From NCBI GenBank assembly GCA_020310875.1, contig MU260070.1, positions 337,501-401,500 of the forward strand: a DNA stretch of 64,000 bases. Direction: 5' to 3'. A program made the translations under genes and the position numbers. Positions 35,748 to 46,640 of the stretch are shown here, piece by piece (position 1 is the stretch's first letter; each line of letters begins with the position of its first letter). This DNA is from Ceratopteris richardii (lineage: Eukaryota; Streptophyta; Polypodiopsida; Polypodiales; Pteridaceae). A model generated the notes under the pieces. That model was not told the origin of the DNA and made no database searches. It saw only the letters and a list, made by a program, of their open reading frames with translations.

Positions 35748-36025
35748 TTCCTCCCCCCTTAGATTGGGCATTGTCCTCAATGCTCACTTGTGGACCCTCT
35801 AACTCTTGGACCCACTTTCCATGCATGAACACTTCCACCAACCTCAAACTCTAGTGCATGGACCAAATTTGGACCTATCCCACCCTCCGTGGGTGCCCAA
35901 ATGCCCATGCGACTTCATCCAAGGCCAGTTTCACACTCACCACGGATAAGTGCTTTTTCCAAGTGCCCACGAATGAGGTGCGAACCTCCGTCTCGCCCAA
36001 TTTCTCAACTAGGCTCTGATACCAA

Positions 36026-36165
36026 TGTTGGGAATTGAACTCACAACCTCCCGGTTAGGAGTGCGATGGGCTAACCACTTGCCCCAAAAGCCATGGTTGA
36101 GGATTACTTCCTAATCATATCTCTTAAGGCATGGTTCAACCATCTCCTACTAGGATTATGTGACA
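36026..36165 (-). repeat. TRIM-2 5' LTR
   Basis: Differs from the other LTR by one C/T and two adjacent-region changes. The tRNA-like body covers 36094-36026 on the minus strand. Confidence 0.93.
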
Positions 36166-36535
36166 AAGGAAGATCATTAATGACATCAAAGCTAATGATA
36201 CGTGGGATTCATTCACCACAGCAATGGACCTCTACATGGATATGCAAATACCTGACCTCAACACCTTAATGGGGCAACTCTGCACTCATGAGACAAAGCT
36301 CAACAAGAATGGTGACAACTTTAGAGGTAACCAATTTTCTGCCCTTTATACAGATAAGAATAAAATTAAGGATAAAGGTAAAAGCAAGAAGAATGAAGAA
36401 GAGGCTAGTACCTCTCAAGCTAATTACACAGGTAGAGGAAGAGGTGCTAGAGGAAGGGACTGAGGAGGAAAGCAAGGCAAGGGGAGATTCTACAACAATC
36501 CACCTTGCAACATTTGTGGTCTTACCAACCAAAAA

Positions 36536-36914
36536 TCTAATTAGTATTGGACAGATTGTTGAGAAAGGGTTACATGTCATATTCACAGACATGGAGCATA
36601 TGTTGAAGAACCTCAACAAGCATTCAAAAGGATTGCTAAAGGTGATAAATCTAGTAGATTATTTAGATTTGAGATTGAACACACTAGGAACATAGCACTC
36701 TTCAATTACAAGGATAAAACCCTATCTGAGCTAGAGATATGGCACAAAAGGCTAGGACCCATAGGAGAAAGAACACTAAAGCAAATATGCAGGGATTAGA
36801 GTGTTCTTGGCATTCCTAATGTGTCCAAGCAACACATGATATACAAATGTGAAGCATGCCAATTTGGCAAAGCTCACAGGCAACCATTCAATAGAAAGGG
36901 GTACATGTATGAAG
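36536..36914 (+). pseudogene. copia-2 integrase N-terminal part
   Basis: SIGQIVEKGLHVIFTD and the pre-integrase segment, then IWHKRLGPIGERTLKQI and CEACQFGKAHRQPFNRKGYMYE, align with copia-1 25570-25930. A TAG lies at 36797-36799. The copia sequence stops at 36914, where the truncated LTR of the Tat-like element begins. The next 260 bp of copia (relative to copia-1) are missing. Confidence 0.88.
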
Positions 36915-37150
36915 TGCTTGTTCTACCTAAGCTCCTCAAGCTCGAGGACTCCTCGGCTTGCACAAAATGGAGCTATGGATTACAAAATGGGGTTTTCTAT
37001 GTTACATATGTTACAATAGTGATAAAAATCACTGTTGGAGGTTTTTGAAAAGTATTTTTAGAACATGATTCTTTGAAAAGAGATTCCACTGGCTCACTGC
37101 TCCATCGTTACATGCTTCCGCGTCGTCTGTGCCTCTGGCTGCTTCCAACA
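36915..37150 (-). repeat. Tat-like 3' LTR, truncated
   Basis: Matches 53083-53318 with about 5 substitutions in 234 bp. On the plus strand it ends TTCCAACA at 37150, next to the polypurine tract. The remaining roughly 407 bp of the LTR have been lost together with copia-2 sequence. Confidence 0.92.
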
Positions 37151-40100
37151 CCCCCTCCCTCTCGCTTCTGTCGTCCCTGACAGAACCTTGTTGTGAGGTC
37201 TGCCGGATATAGTTCTGTAGGAGGTCTTGAGCGAGGGTGTGCTCGGAGATACGAATGCCTCGGGCCAGATCTGCCTTGAGTTTCTCCCAGTCGATTGGTT
37301 GCGGTTCTTCCGGTGGCGGGAGCTGATAGTGTGTGGAATAGACCATTCGTTCATAGGCAAATAATTGTAATAAATGTGTAGGCCTGCTTATGAATACCTC
37401 TGAATGGTATTCCCATAAGCCGGTTGTGGACATCTCTTCGAACGTCTGCTTGTAGCACGCCGGTAGGTACTTTATTCTGCAGTGCCAGGCATAACACACC
37501 CGTAGCGATGGCGTTGTACTCATATCATATACCAGGTCAAAATTGCCATGCTCAAAGCCCGGGGTGTTGACATGGGGTGCCTTGACGCGTCAGAAGACTT
37601 TAAAAATCATTTGCATCATGTCAAAGATTTTGACAATCATATGCGCCGCTATATCATCCATATGCTTTAGTCTAGGGAGCGAGTGGCGAATTGTAGCCAT
37701 CATGTAGCCTACAGTTGGTAACTCAATGGGTGGCTTAAAATAGGGGTAATTCAACCAGTCTTGGCACTGCTTATTGTTTTGTACCTTAATAACAAAGGCA
37801 GTCCAGGAGCGGCGTCGTGGCACTGGTCCCCAACACGGATTGTACTTCAAATGCAAAGGTGCCTTTACCCATGTACTCATCATCTCTGGATACTGCTGTA
37901 GTAAATCTTTTCGCCACTCTGGTTGATAGATCCTTCCTTGCTGTGCATCTAGTGGCAAATCATCCGCCTCGAATTGAGTTGCATGCGATGGTTTCTTACC
38001 TGTCTCTTTCTCAATGGCTAATTGGTATTCGGCCATTAACATGAAATACGGTTTATACTGTAGCTCATGCCCAGATATGTATCGTCGCGGGGCCAAATGA
38101 GCAAAGAATGGAGACTGTAATATTCTTTCTTCTATCATCGCCATGGCATGTAATTGTGCCTCTACTCTCGCTGAGTGCGTTGTTCCAAGTTCCTCAATAG
38201 TCTTCATCCACGCGGGGGTCGGAAGTTCGTACGTCATCTGACCTTTGGCCGTGACGCGTCCGCCTGGGATGGGTTGTGGCTCGTATGCCTCTTCAAACGT
38301 TTCCTCCACCGGAATGGTGACCGTTTCTTCCTCAGCTAGAAGCTCAGGTGGGGAATCTGGCCTTGGTGGTGCTTCATATACTGCAATCCTTGATTCAAGG
38401 TTCGATACCTGGGCCCGTAATGAGTTGAGTTCCTCTAGGAGGTCAGGAGAGGGGTCCACAGGTGCTGGTATGTCTTGGTCTGCCAGTTCTCGTAACTGGA
38501 GTAATTTGTGATCTTCTTTGAGTTTCTGTAACTCCTCGTTCATGCGGTCGTATTCATCTAGCAATCTTACATGATCTTCTAGCAGCATCCTCATCGAGTC
38601 TGAAGGAATGGCTTTGAACCTGCTAGGGCTGAGTGGTGGGTCTGGGTGGTCGAGCACTGCTTCTAAGTTTTCCCGGTTCTGATCCTGTAAGCGCTGGTTT
38701 TCTTCCTTGGCGGCTGCTAGGTGTCTTCGTAGTAAGCCCATGTTTCGTGTTAGCGTTGCATTGCGGACTGTCTGGGCTCTTAATAAGTTATCCAGGTCAG
38801 CAGTGGCTTCCTTGGTCTTTTCTTCACTTTCTAGTTCCAATTTGTGATATGCCTCGCGTAATTCCTGGTAGCGGGTGTTCAGAGAGGCATTCTCAATAGA
38901 CAATAAATTAAGCTGCGACTGTAAGTCATTGGTTGTCCTCTGCAGCTGCTGATAATTATCACCAAGAGATGTGAACTCATCTCTTACTTGCGTGCAGTGA
39001 TGGAGGAGCGATTGGGGTGGTCGGTACTTCAGTGACTACTGAGGTATGTACAGTTGTAGCGCGGGGTGGGGAATCTACAAGGATGGTTTCTACTGCCAAC
39101 GAACTTTCGAGGACGAGGCGTGCCTCCCTGGCTTGTTCAGAAGACTGTGCTCCTGTTGGTACACGAATGTATTTGCCGGGCTTTGAAAGTAGTCGTACTC
39201 TGCGGGGGTCAAACTGTGGTAGTGGCTTTCGTTGCAAGTACCTGAGGGCTTCGTTGGAGCCTACTGATTTGACTAACTCGCCGAAACTTTGATGTATGCG
39301 TCTTCGAATCCGCCTGTGACAAGTTCTTGTTCTATTATTGTTTGACTCTCTTCCTCTGTCAGCTTTTTGCGTGCCCAAACTTTTTCCATAGTTCTATACA
39401 GCTTCTTGATAGCTAGTGTGTAAGCTGCTGCTTCGTAAGTTTCATCTTCATGGGTACTTGTATCACCATGTGTGTCTGTTTGTTGGCCTTGACCATCTGT
39501 CTGTTCATGCTCTTGGGATTCCTGAGTTCCCTGGCTAGCTTCGTCGTCTCCTTCGTCGTCATCGGTTGCTGTTCTTTCGTCATCAGAGCTGGACACGATC
39601 TGTCCTTGTGGCTGATCCCTGGGTGTGGTAGGGTAGCTAGGCCTTTCAAATTCTTGCGAAAACAATTGTCCTTCTGAAAACTGGAACTCATTGGAGAATG
39701 CATCGGGCATCTCAAAATCAAAAGTTTGGTCCAGTGGCTCTGCTTGTCCTGGTTCTAAACGAGGTATTGGAAAAGAGAAAGCTTCCGCACCAATTGTGGT
39801 GGGAAGTTCAGCTGCTGTGGTGATAGGTTCTGTGGTTGTGGCTGCTTGGGGTGCAACAGTACTGGCGGTGCCCTCCGGCGTAACTGGTCTTGATAACCGT
39901 ATACGAATTGGTGGTACCGTGGGAGTGGCTGCTGTTGGTGACTGCTCAGGAGATGGTTGTGGCGAGGGTGATTCTGGGACTTGTAGGCACGGGATAGTAC
40001 CTCTCATCCGCTTTCCGGCTCTGCCTTTGCTAGACTTTCTAGCCTTCCTAGTGGTGCCTTTGAATGCTTTCAGTTCCTCACTGGTCATGGCACGCTCAAT

Positions 40101-40982
40101 TGGTAAGTCATACGCCAAGCACATATATATGATCCTGGTGAGGGCGCAGCACCCATTGATTACCTTCTTTCGCTCCCACCTATGTTGTGCCAAATAGAGC
40201 TGATCAATTATCCAGCTGGCTAGATCAACCGTTTGCGGTCCAGTACATGCTAAGTATAATCCAAACCAGATTCTTTTGTGGGGCATGGTAAAACGATCCT
40301 GAGCTGGGAAAGCAAAGTGCTGCATGCATATCCGTAATGGCTTAGAGAGCTCAGGGGTTATAGCTGAAATGTCCTCCCACTTAGTTACGTCACCACGTTT
40401 CATCTGCTCTGGGACTAGCCGTTCTCTCTCCGTCGGAGTGTGTGTTCCATGTATTTTCAGAGCTGCGCGAATTAAATCTTTAGACAAATAAAACCTTCTA
40501 AATGGAGGATCATTTACCAAGGATGGTAACATGAATGTGCCAGGTAGATCCTTGTTTTCTGAAGCTGTTAAGGTGGTTACCAAGTAAAAACATCTGTAAA
40601 AATCGGGTTTAGGCAGAGGGTCGCTAAAATACTCTGTAAATCCCGCTCGTGCCCAAACGTGCGTTAGATCTTGTGTATTCTGTAGTCCTTCAAATTCTCT
40701 TGAAAAGAACTGGTACTTGGTCCATGTGCGAAGATCAAATGCCAAATTGGCCTCAAATATGAAATCAGCGTCTGCTAATGGTTCTGCTAGGCCTTGAAAC
40801 CAATGAGAATTACGATGAATCTTCTCAGTGTATCCTCTAGGAGGATCGTCGATTGGCATGGGTCCTGGAAAACCTTGAAACTTTGGTGGTTGCATTGTAG
40901 GATAAGATTCTACGAGTAATTCTCCAATATTGGCCATTGGTGTGCTTGGGCCAGCTTCTGATGGTCCTGCTTCGGTTTGCAT
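37029..40982 (-). pseudogene. Tat-like ORF3, giant protein of unknown function
   Basis: One frame, about 1,317 codons, broken by a pair of compensating indels (near 39290 and 38985) and a TGA at 37590-37592 after which the same frame goes on. Residues 1-300 form a globular part (FYRCFYLVTTLTAS, LASWIIDQLYLAQHRW, IIYMCLAYDLPI). About 305-325 are very basic, and 330-520 are Pro/Thr-rich, then acidic low complexity. About 690-880 are heptad-rich coiled coil (LDNLLRAQTVRNATLTRNM, NEELQKLKEDHKLLQL). The last 350 residues are again globular (WMKTIEELGTTHSARVEAQL, TPGFEHGNFDLVYD). The position after integrase is that of the extra ORF of Athila/Tat elements. The N-terminal part faintly recalls their plant transposon protein domain, which is inference. 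The frame passes through the polypurine tract and stops inside the LTR. Confidence 0.75.
37151..37166 (-). other. Tat-like polypurine tract
   Basis: Minus strand GCGAGAGGGAGGGGG directly before the LTR start TGTTGG. It also lies inside ORF3, coding for part of SEREGV. Confidence 0.9.
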
Positions 40983-41213
40983 GATGACTGATGAGCTAGT
41001 GGAAAAGATCTGCTACAAAAGATTAACACATTAGTATGGAAATTAATTATGATCCCATTAAGGTGAGACCGCAATCCTTTTCCATAACCGATGTGTAACC
41101 CGTGTAGCCAAGTGTCGTGAAGTGATTGATGCAATGATTGTTTGTAGAGCTAATGCAGGTCTCTAGACGCCTACATGGTTCAGATTATGCATACATTTCT
41201 TGATGAGCTTTTA
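40983..41213 (-). other. Spacer between pol tail and ORF3
   Basis: About 230 bp with stops in all minus frames separate the pol frame from ORF3. ORF3 therefore needs its own start, probably by a subgenomic or spliced RNA or internal initiation. The first ATG of ORF3 is at 40982. Confidence 0.55.
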
Positions 41214-42035
41214 TTATGCATGATGTGGGGTTTGGGTGTATGAATTTATACAAGGTTTGGTTGAGGGTGAATTATTACAAGGGTGGAGTTTAAACGGGGT
41301 GGGAGAATTCTTAGATAATGGGGTACAAGAAGACGTTTGGATACGTTTAGGTATCCATTTCCTAAGAGTCTTGGAGTGGGTGGTATGTTTCTGCTGAGGG
41401 ACAAAAAGTGGTATCGAGTTTGGTGGTATTAAAGGATGAAAAGATTTTGGAGGGGTATACATTACATGGCTAGAGAGTTGGGCTATAATACATTGCTTGG
41501 GTACCCAAATCTGCGTGGGTGTGGGTCGATTGATAAGATACTTCTTGGCGATCCAAATCTGTCGAGTATTTGTACTTGGGGAAGAAGATCGAGGGGACTT
41601 TTGATGCTGACTCTGCTTCTTTTGAAACTTTGTCCTGTCCTCGTCTGCAGTGTTGCCAATAGCCTGTGGTTGCTGTCCTTTTGGCACCCATATTTGTCTC
41701 GTGCCACTTGTTCTGTGATGTTGATACTGCTGCTTTCTTTGCCTTGTCTGATGGTGTCGTCGGTCTGGGTTCCTCTGTTGTGGTTGACTCGTTCGTGGTT
41801 GGGTTTGAGAGGTCCAATGGACGCTCTGCTTTGGAAAAGAAGGGAGATCCAACACTTGCGTGACCTGCCCATTAGGAAGTGATTCGTTATTTATCTTTAA
41901 TCTAGGCCAGTCCGTAGCAAGTTTGGAAGGATGAGCACCGCAGGGTGTTGTGCTCATTTGGCCGCTGATGCAACCCACCTGACCGCTGATTGTGTTCATC
42001 TGCCCTAGCGGTTGGGTAGCTGCCCCTTCTAGTTT
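41214..42035 (-). pseudogene. Pol tail with repeated IWVPK motif
   Basis: In the same frame as integrase and the second protease, after a TGA at 42036-42038. It is Gln/Pro/Ser/Thr-rich with little globular character. The motif RQIWVPKG recurs as RQIWIAKK, TQIWVPKQ and RKWIPKR at spacings of 20-60 residues, and GQVGCISGQM is internally repeated near the start. Function unknown; it could be a protein-binding or nucleic-acid-binding tail. It could also be noncoding sequence that happens to be open, but the motif recurrence argues against that. Confidence 0.55.
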
Positions 42036-43043
42036 TCAGGAAGCCCCAGGGAAGATCTCTTGTCGTCCTTCTGATTGACAACTGTCCATAGCCAAGCCCG
42101 AGTGGATTGGTGTAGACGTAACGTGACTAATCTGACCCAAGATCTTCCGGTCTTTTGTCGCATGCGTTTCATAGGGTCTAGGGTTACAAACCTTAATCGG
42201 AATGCAATTAGGGAAGTCAAGCGGTATCACTCGCTTCTGTTCTAAGGTTCCAATCTGTAAGGAGCCTTGTCTAACATTTAGATCCACTGAGTGATCGTAT
42301 AGCCAATCTTGGCCAAGGATTAGGGGTTCTATCAGGTCGTCATCATGGCACACTAGTAGCTTCGCTGTCATGGTCACATCCTTAATGAGGATAGGAAGGT
42401 CCACCTCACCCATGCAAGGGGTTTCCATGCCTCCTAGCCCTATGAGGTATGCCTCAATTGGCCGCATTTCTATTCCTGAATCCTTATAATGGGACCATCT
42501 AATTGCACTAGTCGCAGCACCTGAGTCAATTAAAGCCCTGAGCTCTTGGCAAGGGTTGTCGTGCTCTAGCCTGACTGTAATGAATGGTCTCCTGTCCACT
42601 ATTCTAGGATGAGTGGTTGACTTTACTTGACACATGGCCATGGGATATCTGGGTGTAGTTTCCAGATGGTTATAATGTTCTCTCCCTAGTCCTTGTCTTC
42701 TTAACTTCATGTGTTTAATGCGTTCTATTGCTTCTGCCTGAGCTTCTGCTCGTATTCTATTTTCTTCCTCCTTACGCTTCTTTGCCAACGTGAGTTGTCT
42801 AAGCATATCCTCAGTAAGAGGTTCCTGATATAGCTTGACTCTACAGCCACTAATGTAATTAGGCATTATATCTCCTTCTAAAGTGGCTAATTGTACTGCT
42901 CCACTTGTTGATAGTCTGTTAATGATCATAGGTCCATAACCTCGCTTTTCTAACTTACGTGCGTGTTGTTTCAGCGTATATACTAGAACTAAATCTCCTT
43001 CTTTTAGGCCTTTATCTTTCACATGTGCATCAAAATATGCTTT
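42036..43043 (-). pseudogene. Integrase C-terminus and second retropepsin
   Basis: Continues the pol frame after a TAG at 43044-43046. First the integrase C-terminal module (EGDLVLVYTLKQHARKLEKR, KLYQEPLTEDM), then a charged helix (KKRKEEENRIRAEAQAEAIE). A complete retropepsin-like domain follows: RPFITVRLEH, ALIDSGAATSAI at about 42535-42500, GLGGMETPCMGEVDLPI, and PLILGQDWLYDHSVDLNV at about 42335-42280. Both hallmarks of the fold (DSG, ILG-x-D) are intact. This is distinct from the protease before RT and unusual in position. Confidence 0.8.
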
Positions 43044-45862
43044 CTATCGCTTCTTGGCTGCGTATATGCCTGCTGCTGCCTTTAGCCTGGTTTCTCCTAA
43101 TCGTTCCAAGTCCATTATTCTCGCTGATAATTCATGGCCGGTCCACTGATGTTCTTGTGCAACCTTAAGGGTCGGTATCAAGAAGTCCAAAGGAAGCACA
43201 GCATTCTGACCAAAAACCATCTGAAAGGGAGTTGCATTGAGTACGGTCTTGTAGGCCACTCGATATGCCCAAACAGCGTGGTGTAACTGTTTGTCCCAAT
43301 CTGAACGTTTGTTGTTCACGAGTTTCGTCAGTACGTTACAAAGGATCTTATTAGTGCTTTCAGCCTGACCATTGGCCTGAGGATGATATGGTGCGGATTT
43401 CTTGTGAATCACCATAAAATCCTGTAACAAATATTCAATGACTTGGTTTAGAAAGTGAGTTCCGCGATCGCTCACTAACTCTATAGGCAATCCATATCTT
43501 GTAAAGACATTCTCAAATAAGAATTTTGCAGTTGTGTGTGCATCATTCTTTTTCGTGGCTTTTGCCTCTACCCATTTCGTAAGATAATCTGTGGCAAAAA
43601 TAATGTATTCAGCAAGTGTACCTTTTGCAGGGGGGTTAATGGGTCCTACAAAGTCTATACCCCACTTTGAAAATGCACGTCCGCCCATCATGGGTTTCAA
43701 TGGCATTTCATCTCTGCGAGTAGGAAACTGAGTTCTTTGGCACACATCACATCTCTTTACATAGGTATGAGCATCCATGTGAAGAGTGGGCCACCATAAT
43801 CCTGCAAAGAGGATGGCTTTGATTATCCTATCGGGTCCAAAATGACCTCCTGCAACACCTTGGTGTGCAGTCTCTAGTATGCTCAGATAATCGCTCTCAT
43901 GAACACATTGTCTTAGATATCCATCTCGTCCTCTTTTGTATAGGTTATCGCCAATAAGTGAATAATCTTGAGCTTCCTGCTCTAGACTGCGTTGTCGAGC
44001 TAAGGTCATTCCTTGAGGGAATGTCTTCGTCCTCAAGTATGTCACTAACTGTTCACTCCAGTCTGGTGTGAGAGACACATGATACAATGTAGCATGCTCT
44101 ACTGGCGGTCTTTCACAACAAACATTGCATTCCTTACACAACCTGTAGACATCTGCTTCCATCGTAGGCCAATATACTCCTAGTCTATGCAGAGTCTGTA
44201 ATGTTCGATGTTTTGAATGATGTTGCTTTAAGGCACCTATGTGTGCTAATTGCAACCAATTCGCATGTTCTGATTCATCTACACAACAAGCAAGAATCTT
44301 TTGATTATCCTGTTTATATATGCTTCCTGCCATTATTTGGTATCTCTGAGACTTCGTAATCTCTCCTTCTTTGATCTTTATCCTAGGATTCTTGGGTCCA
44401 TATGTGAGAACGGGGACTATAGGCTTAGCCCATTCTGGTGCTATCTCAAGGTTAAACAAGTATGCATCTGGTAATTCATCCGCTATTCTTTGAGGAGCTT
44501 CTCCTGAGGTTAATCTTGAAAGGTGGTCAGCTCTAAGATGTGTCTTTCCTTTCCTGACTACGACTTCAAAATCATACTCCATGAGTAATAGAAACCAACG
44601 TATCAGTCGTCCTGTGTTACATGGTTTGTTGACTAAGTACAATAGGGCTTGATGATCCGTAAAGAACTTGAATTTGTTGGCCAACAAGTAGTGCCTAAAC
44701 TTCTTTACTGCGTAGATCATCCCTAATCCTTCTCGTTCCGTCGTGGTGTAATTTCTTTCTGCTGCGTTCAATTGTCTGCTCGCGTAAGCTATGGGGAGAT
44801 CTATGTTACCTTCATTCGTGGGTCGCACACATCCTATGGCGTAATTGGATGCATCCACATGTACATGGAATGGCTTACTCCAATCTGGGGTTGTCAATAT
44901 AGGTGCTGAGCACAAGCGTCGTTTAAGTTCATTGAATGAATTTTCACATTCATTTGTCCATTCGAAATTGGTTAAAAGAGAGTACAAAGGCTTGGCTATG
45001 ATTGCATACATGTGTATGAATCTCCTATAATATCCGCAATGGCCCATAAATGCCTGTACCTCTTTCACATTAGTTGGTCTAGGTAAATCTGCAATTACCT
45101 TCACCTTTTCTTCATCCGTAGAGATTCCATTTTTTGACACAATGTGTCCTAGAATTTTGCCTTGTCTGACCATGAAAACGCATTTTTCTGGGTTCAAACA
45201 AACCTGATATTCTCGACATTTGTCAAATATTTGTCTTAACTCTGGGATATGCGTCTGTCTTACATTTGAATGAGCACATAAGTCATTGACATAAACTTCC
45301 AAACTCTTGCATAAGAATTCCTTAAAAACATGACACATGAGTCGCTGGAAAGTGGCGGGTGCATTTGTTAAGCCAAATGGCATCACACGAAATGCAAATA
45401 TGCCCCATTCAGTGGCGAAAGCCGTCTTGTGTTGGTCCTCTAGAGCAATGGCTACTTGATTATAACCTGAGAATCCATCAAGAAAGCTGTAAACTTCCTT
45501 GCCCGCAACTCTTTCCAATAGATGTTCTGTGATAGGAAGAGGATAACTGTCTCTAATCGTGGCGGCATTAACTTTTTTAAGGTTAATACACACACGCAAT
45601 TTTCCATTCTTCTTGGGCACAACCACAATGGGGGATACCCATTCGGTATGCTCAATTTCGTAAATGAATCCTGCTTCTATCAAGCGATCTATCTCCTCTT
45701 TAATCTTTGCAGCGTAGTTATCATTGTACGTGTAAGGTTTCTGTTTTGTCGGTTTTGCATCTGGAGTCATAGGGATTCTATGAGAACATATATCTGGATC
45801 TACTCCTTTCAAATCTTTGTAACTCCAAGCAAAAACATCTCTATATTCGCGCAATAGGGCAA
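43044..45862 (-). pseudogene. pol: Tat-like RT, RNase H, two H2C2 domains, integrase
   Basis: A single open frame of about 937 codons; LREYRDVFAWSYKDL at its start is a continuation, not a true start. Approximate residues: RT 20-270, with the catalytic box YVND instead of YVDD at about 190 (GAT to AAT); RNase H 300-460 (TDHQALLYL). A first H2C2 zinc domain covers 530-585 (AHIGALKQHHSKH, CKECNVCC) and a second 660-705 (AHQGVAGGHFG, CDVC). The integrase core covers 725-835, with D in GIDFVGP, D in VSDRGTH and E in GQAEST, the last two 35 apart. RT is probably dead from the Asn; integrase looks intact. Confidence 0.92.
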
Positions 45863-46640
45863 CTAGCTCTCTTCTTCTTCAGTTGTCAAATCATGCCCTA
45901 TGTATGTACATTTTTCTTCTTCTCCTTCTATGGCTACTATTATTTTCTTGGTTTTCTCTCGGTTACCATATACTTGTCCGTCATTCGCTTTTCTATTAGG
46001 CATTCGTACCATGATTCTTCTATCTTCGATTTCATATTTCTTGAAGTTCTCGGGTACTTCAAACAAAGATTTTCTTCTTTTTCTAACATGGTTTCTTTCT
46101 TCTTTCTTTTCTTGCCTTCACTCTTAGTAGTCACTTGAGTGGCTAACCTCACCTCATTCGTAATTTCCTCGTGTCTCTGAGTGTGAGTCTCTACCTCGAA
46201 AAAATATTCTTCCTCTGATGCAAAGGGTGGGTCCATGATAATTGATTCTAAATCAAAATCACTCGCATCCTCAAATGCATCAGTGTTAGGTTCACACTCT
46301 TCTAAAATTGCATCGCACATGATTGGCTCTATCGTGAAAACTGATATGTCCTAGCCATCCTCGTCACAGTGGGGTGTCCATTGTTCTTCATTGATGGCTA
46401 CATCCATGGTTGCTAGGATTTCTGCCCAACCATGGGGTTCAAACTCTTCGTCTGAGAATACTACAGGTGCTTAAGTTGGGTCTTGAAGGGTTCTTGGATG
46501 TTGTTCTGCACCTAAGGTCCTGGCTTCTAACCTTTCTTCCTCTTGTTTTGCTACTTTACACATCCATAAACGGGTATCCTCATGCAACCAAGAAGGATCT
46601 GATTCTAATGAGTGCACGAATTCCGTCTCTACTGGTGTCT
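45863..46640 (-). pseudogene. Linker between protease and RT, frameshifted
   Basis: Two overlapping frames, 46320-45940 (acidic, then Lys-rich) and 46066-45863 (IMVRMPNRKANDGQ, IVAIEGEEEKCTYIGHDL), lead into RT in a third frame at about 45862. Tat-type pol has such a charged linker. The frame changes look like indels rather than programmed shifts, but that is not proven. Confidence 0.6.

Larger units (their letters stand above)
35608..36165 (-). mobile_element. TRIM-2, miniature LTR retrotransposon (558 bp)
   Basis: Two 140-bp LTRs (35608-35747, 36026-36165) differ at 3 positions and flank 278 bp without genes. On the minus strand the primer site TGGTATCAGAGCC follows the right LTR (36024-36012) and a polypurine tract precedes the left one (CCCCCC at 35753-35758 on the plus strand). 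The target duplication AAGGA is at 35603-35607 and 36166-36170. Reverse-complemented, its LTR aligns with that of TRIM-1 over the last 100 bp. It is a young and structurally complete copy. Confidence 0.95.
35136..36535 (+). pseudogene. gag: copia-2 gag, split by TRIM-2
   Basis: The ATG at 35136 opens a UBN2-type gag almost the same as that of copia-1 (FPSFIDKLDRNNYSAW, TSQETWEVLSSYF, LKKQPKQGQADY). A TGA lies at 35457-35459. TRIM-2 interrupts after EEQHIIR at 35607; the frame resumes at 36171 (DLNTLMGQLCTHE, Arg-Gly-rich GRGRGARGR, TGA at 36461-36463, then CNICGLTNQ). The knuckle is cut by a deletion that joins it directly to the start of the integrase region. Confidence 0.88.

Noticed and set aside
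36941-37150. Complete 236-bp LTR pair for the Tat-like element
   Set aside because: Sequence inside 53083 lacks a primer site. The Asp-type primer site at 52671 shows that the right LTR is 643 bp and the left one truncated.
39691-40197. 168-codon plus-strand frame rich in Gly, Ala and Val
   Set aside because: Antisense shadow of the Pro/Thr-rich part of ORF3 on the minus strand, which is part of a longer, better supported frame.
41436-41882. 148-codon plus-strand frame
   Set aside because: Antisense to the IWVPK-repeat frame; Leu/Trp-rich composition typical of reverse translation of Gln/Pro-rich sequence.
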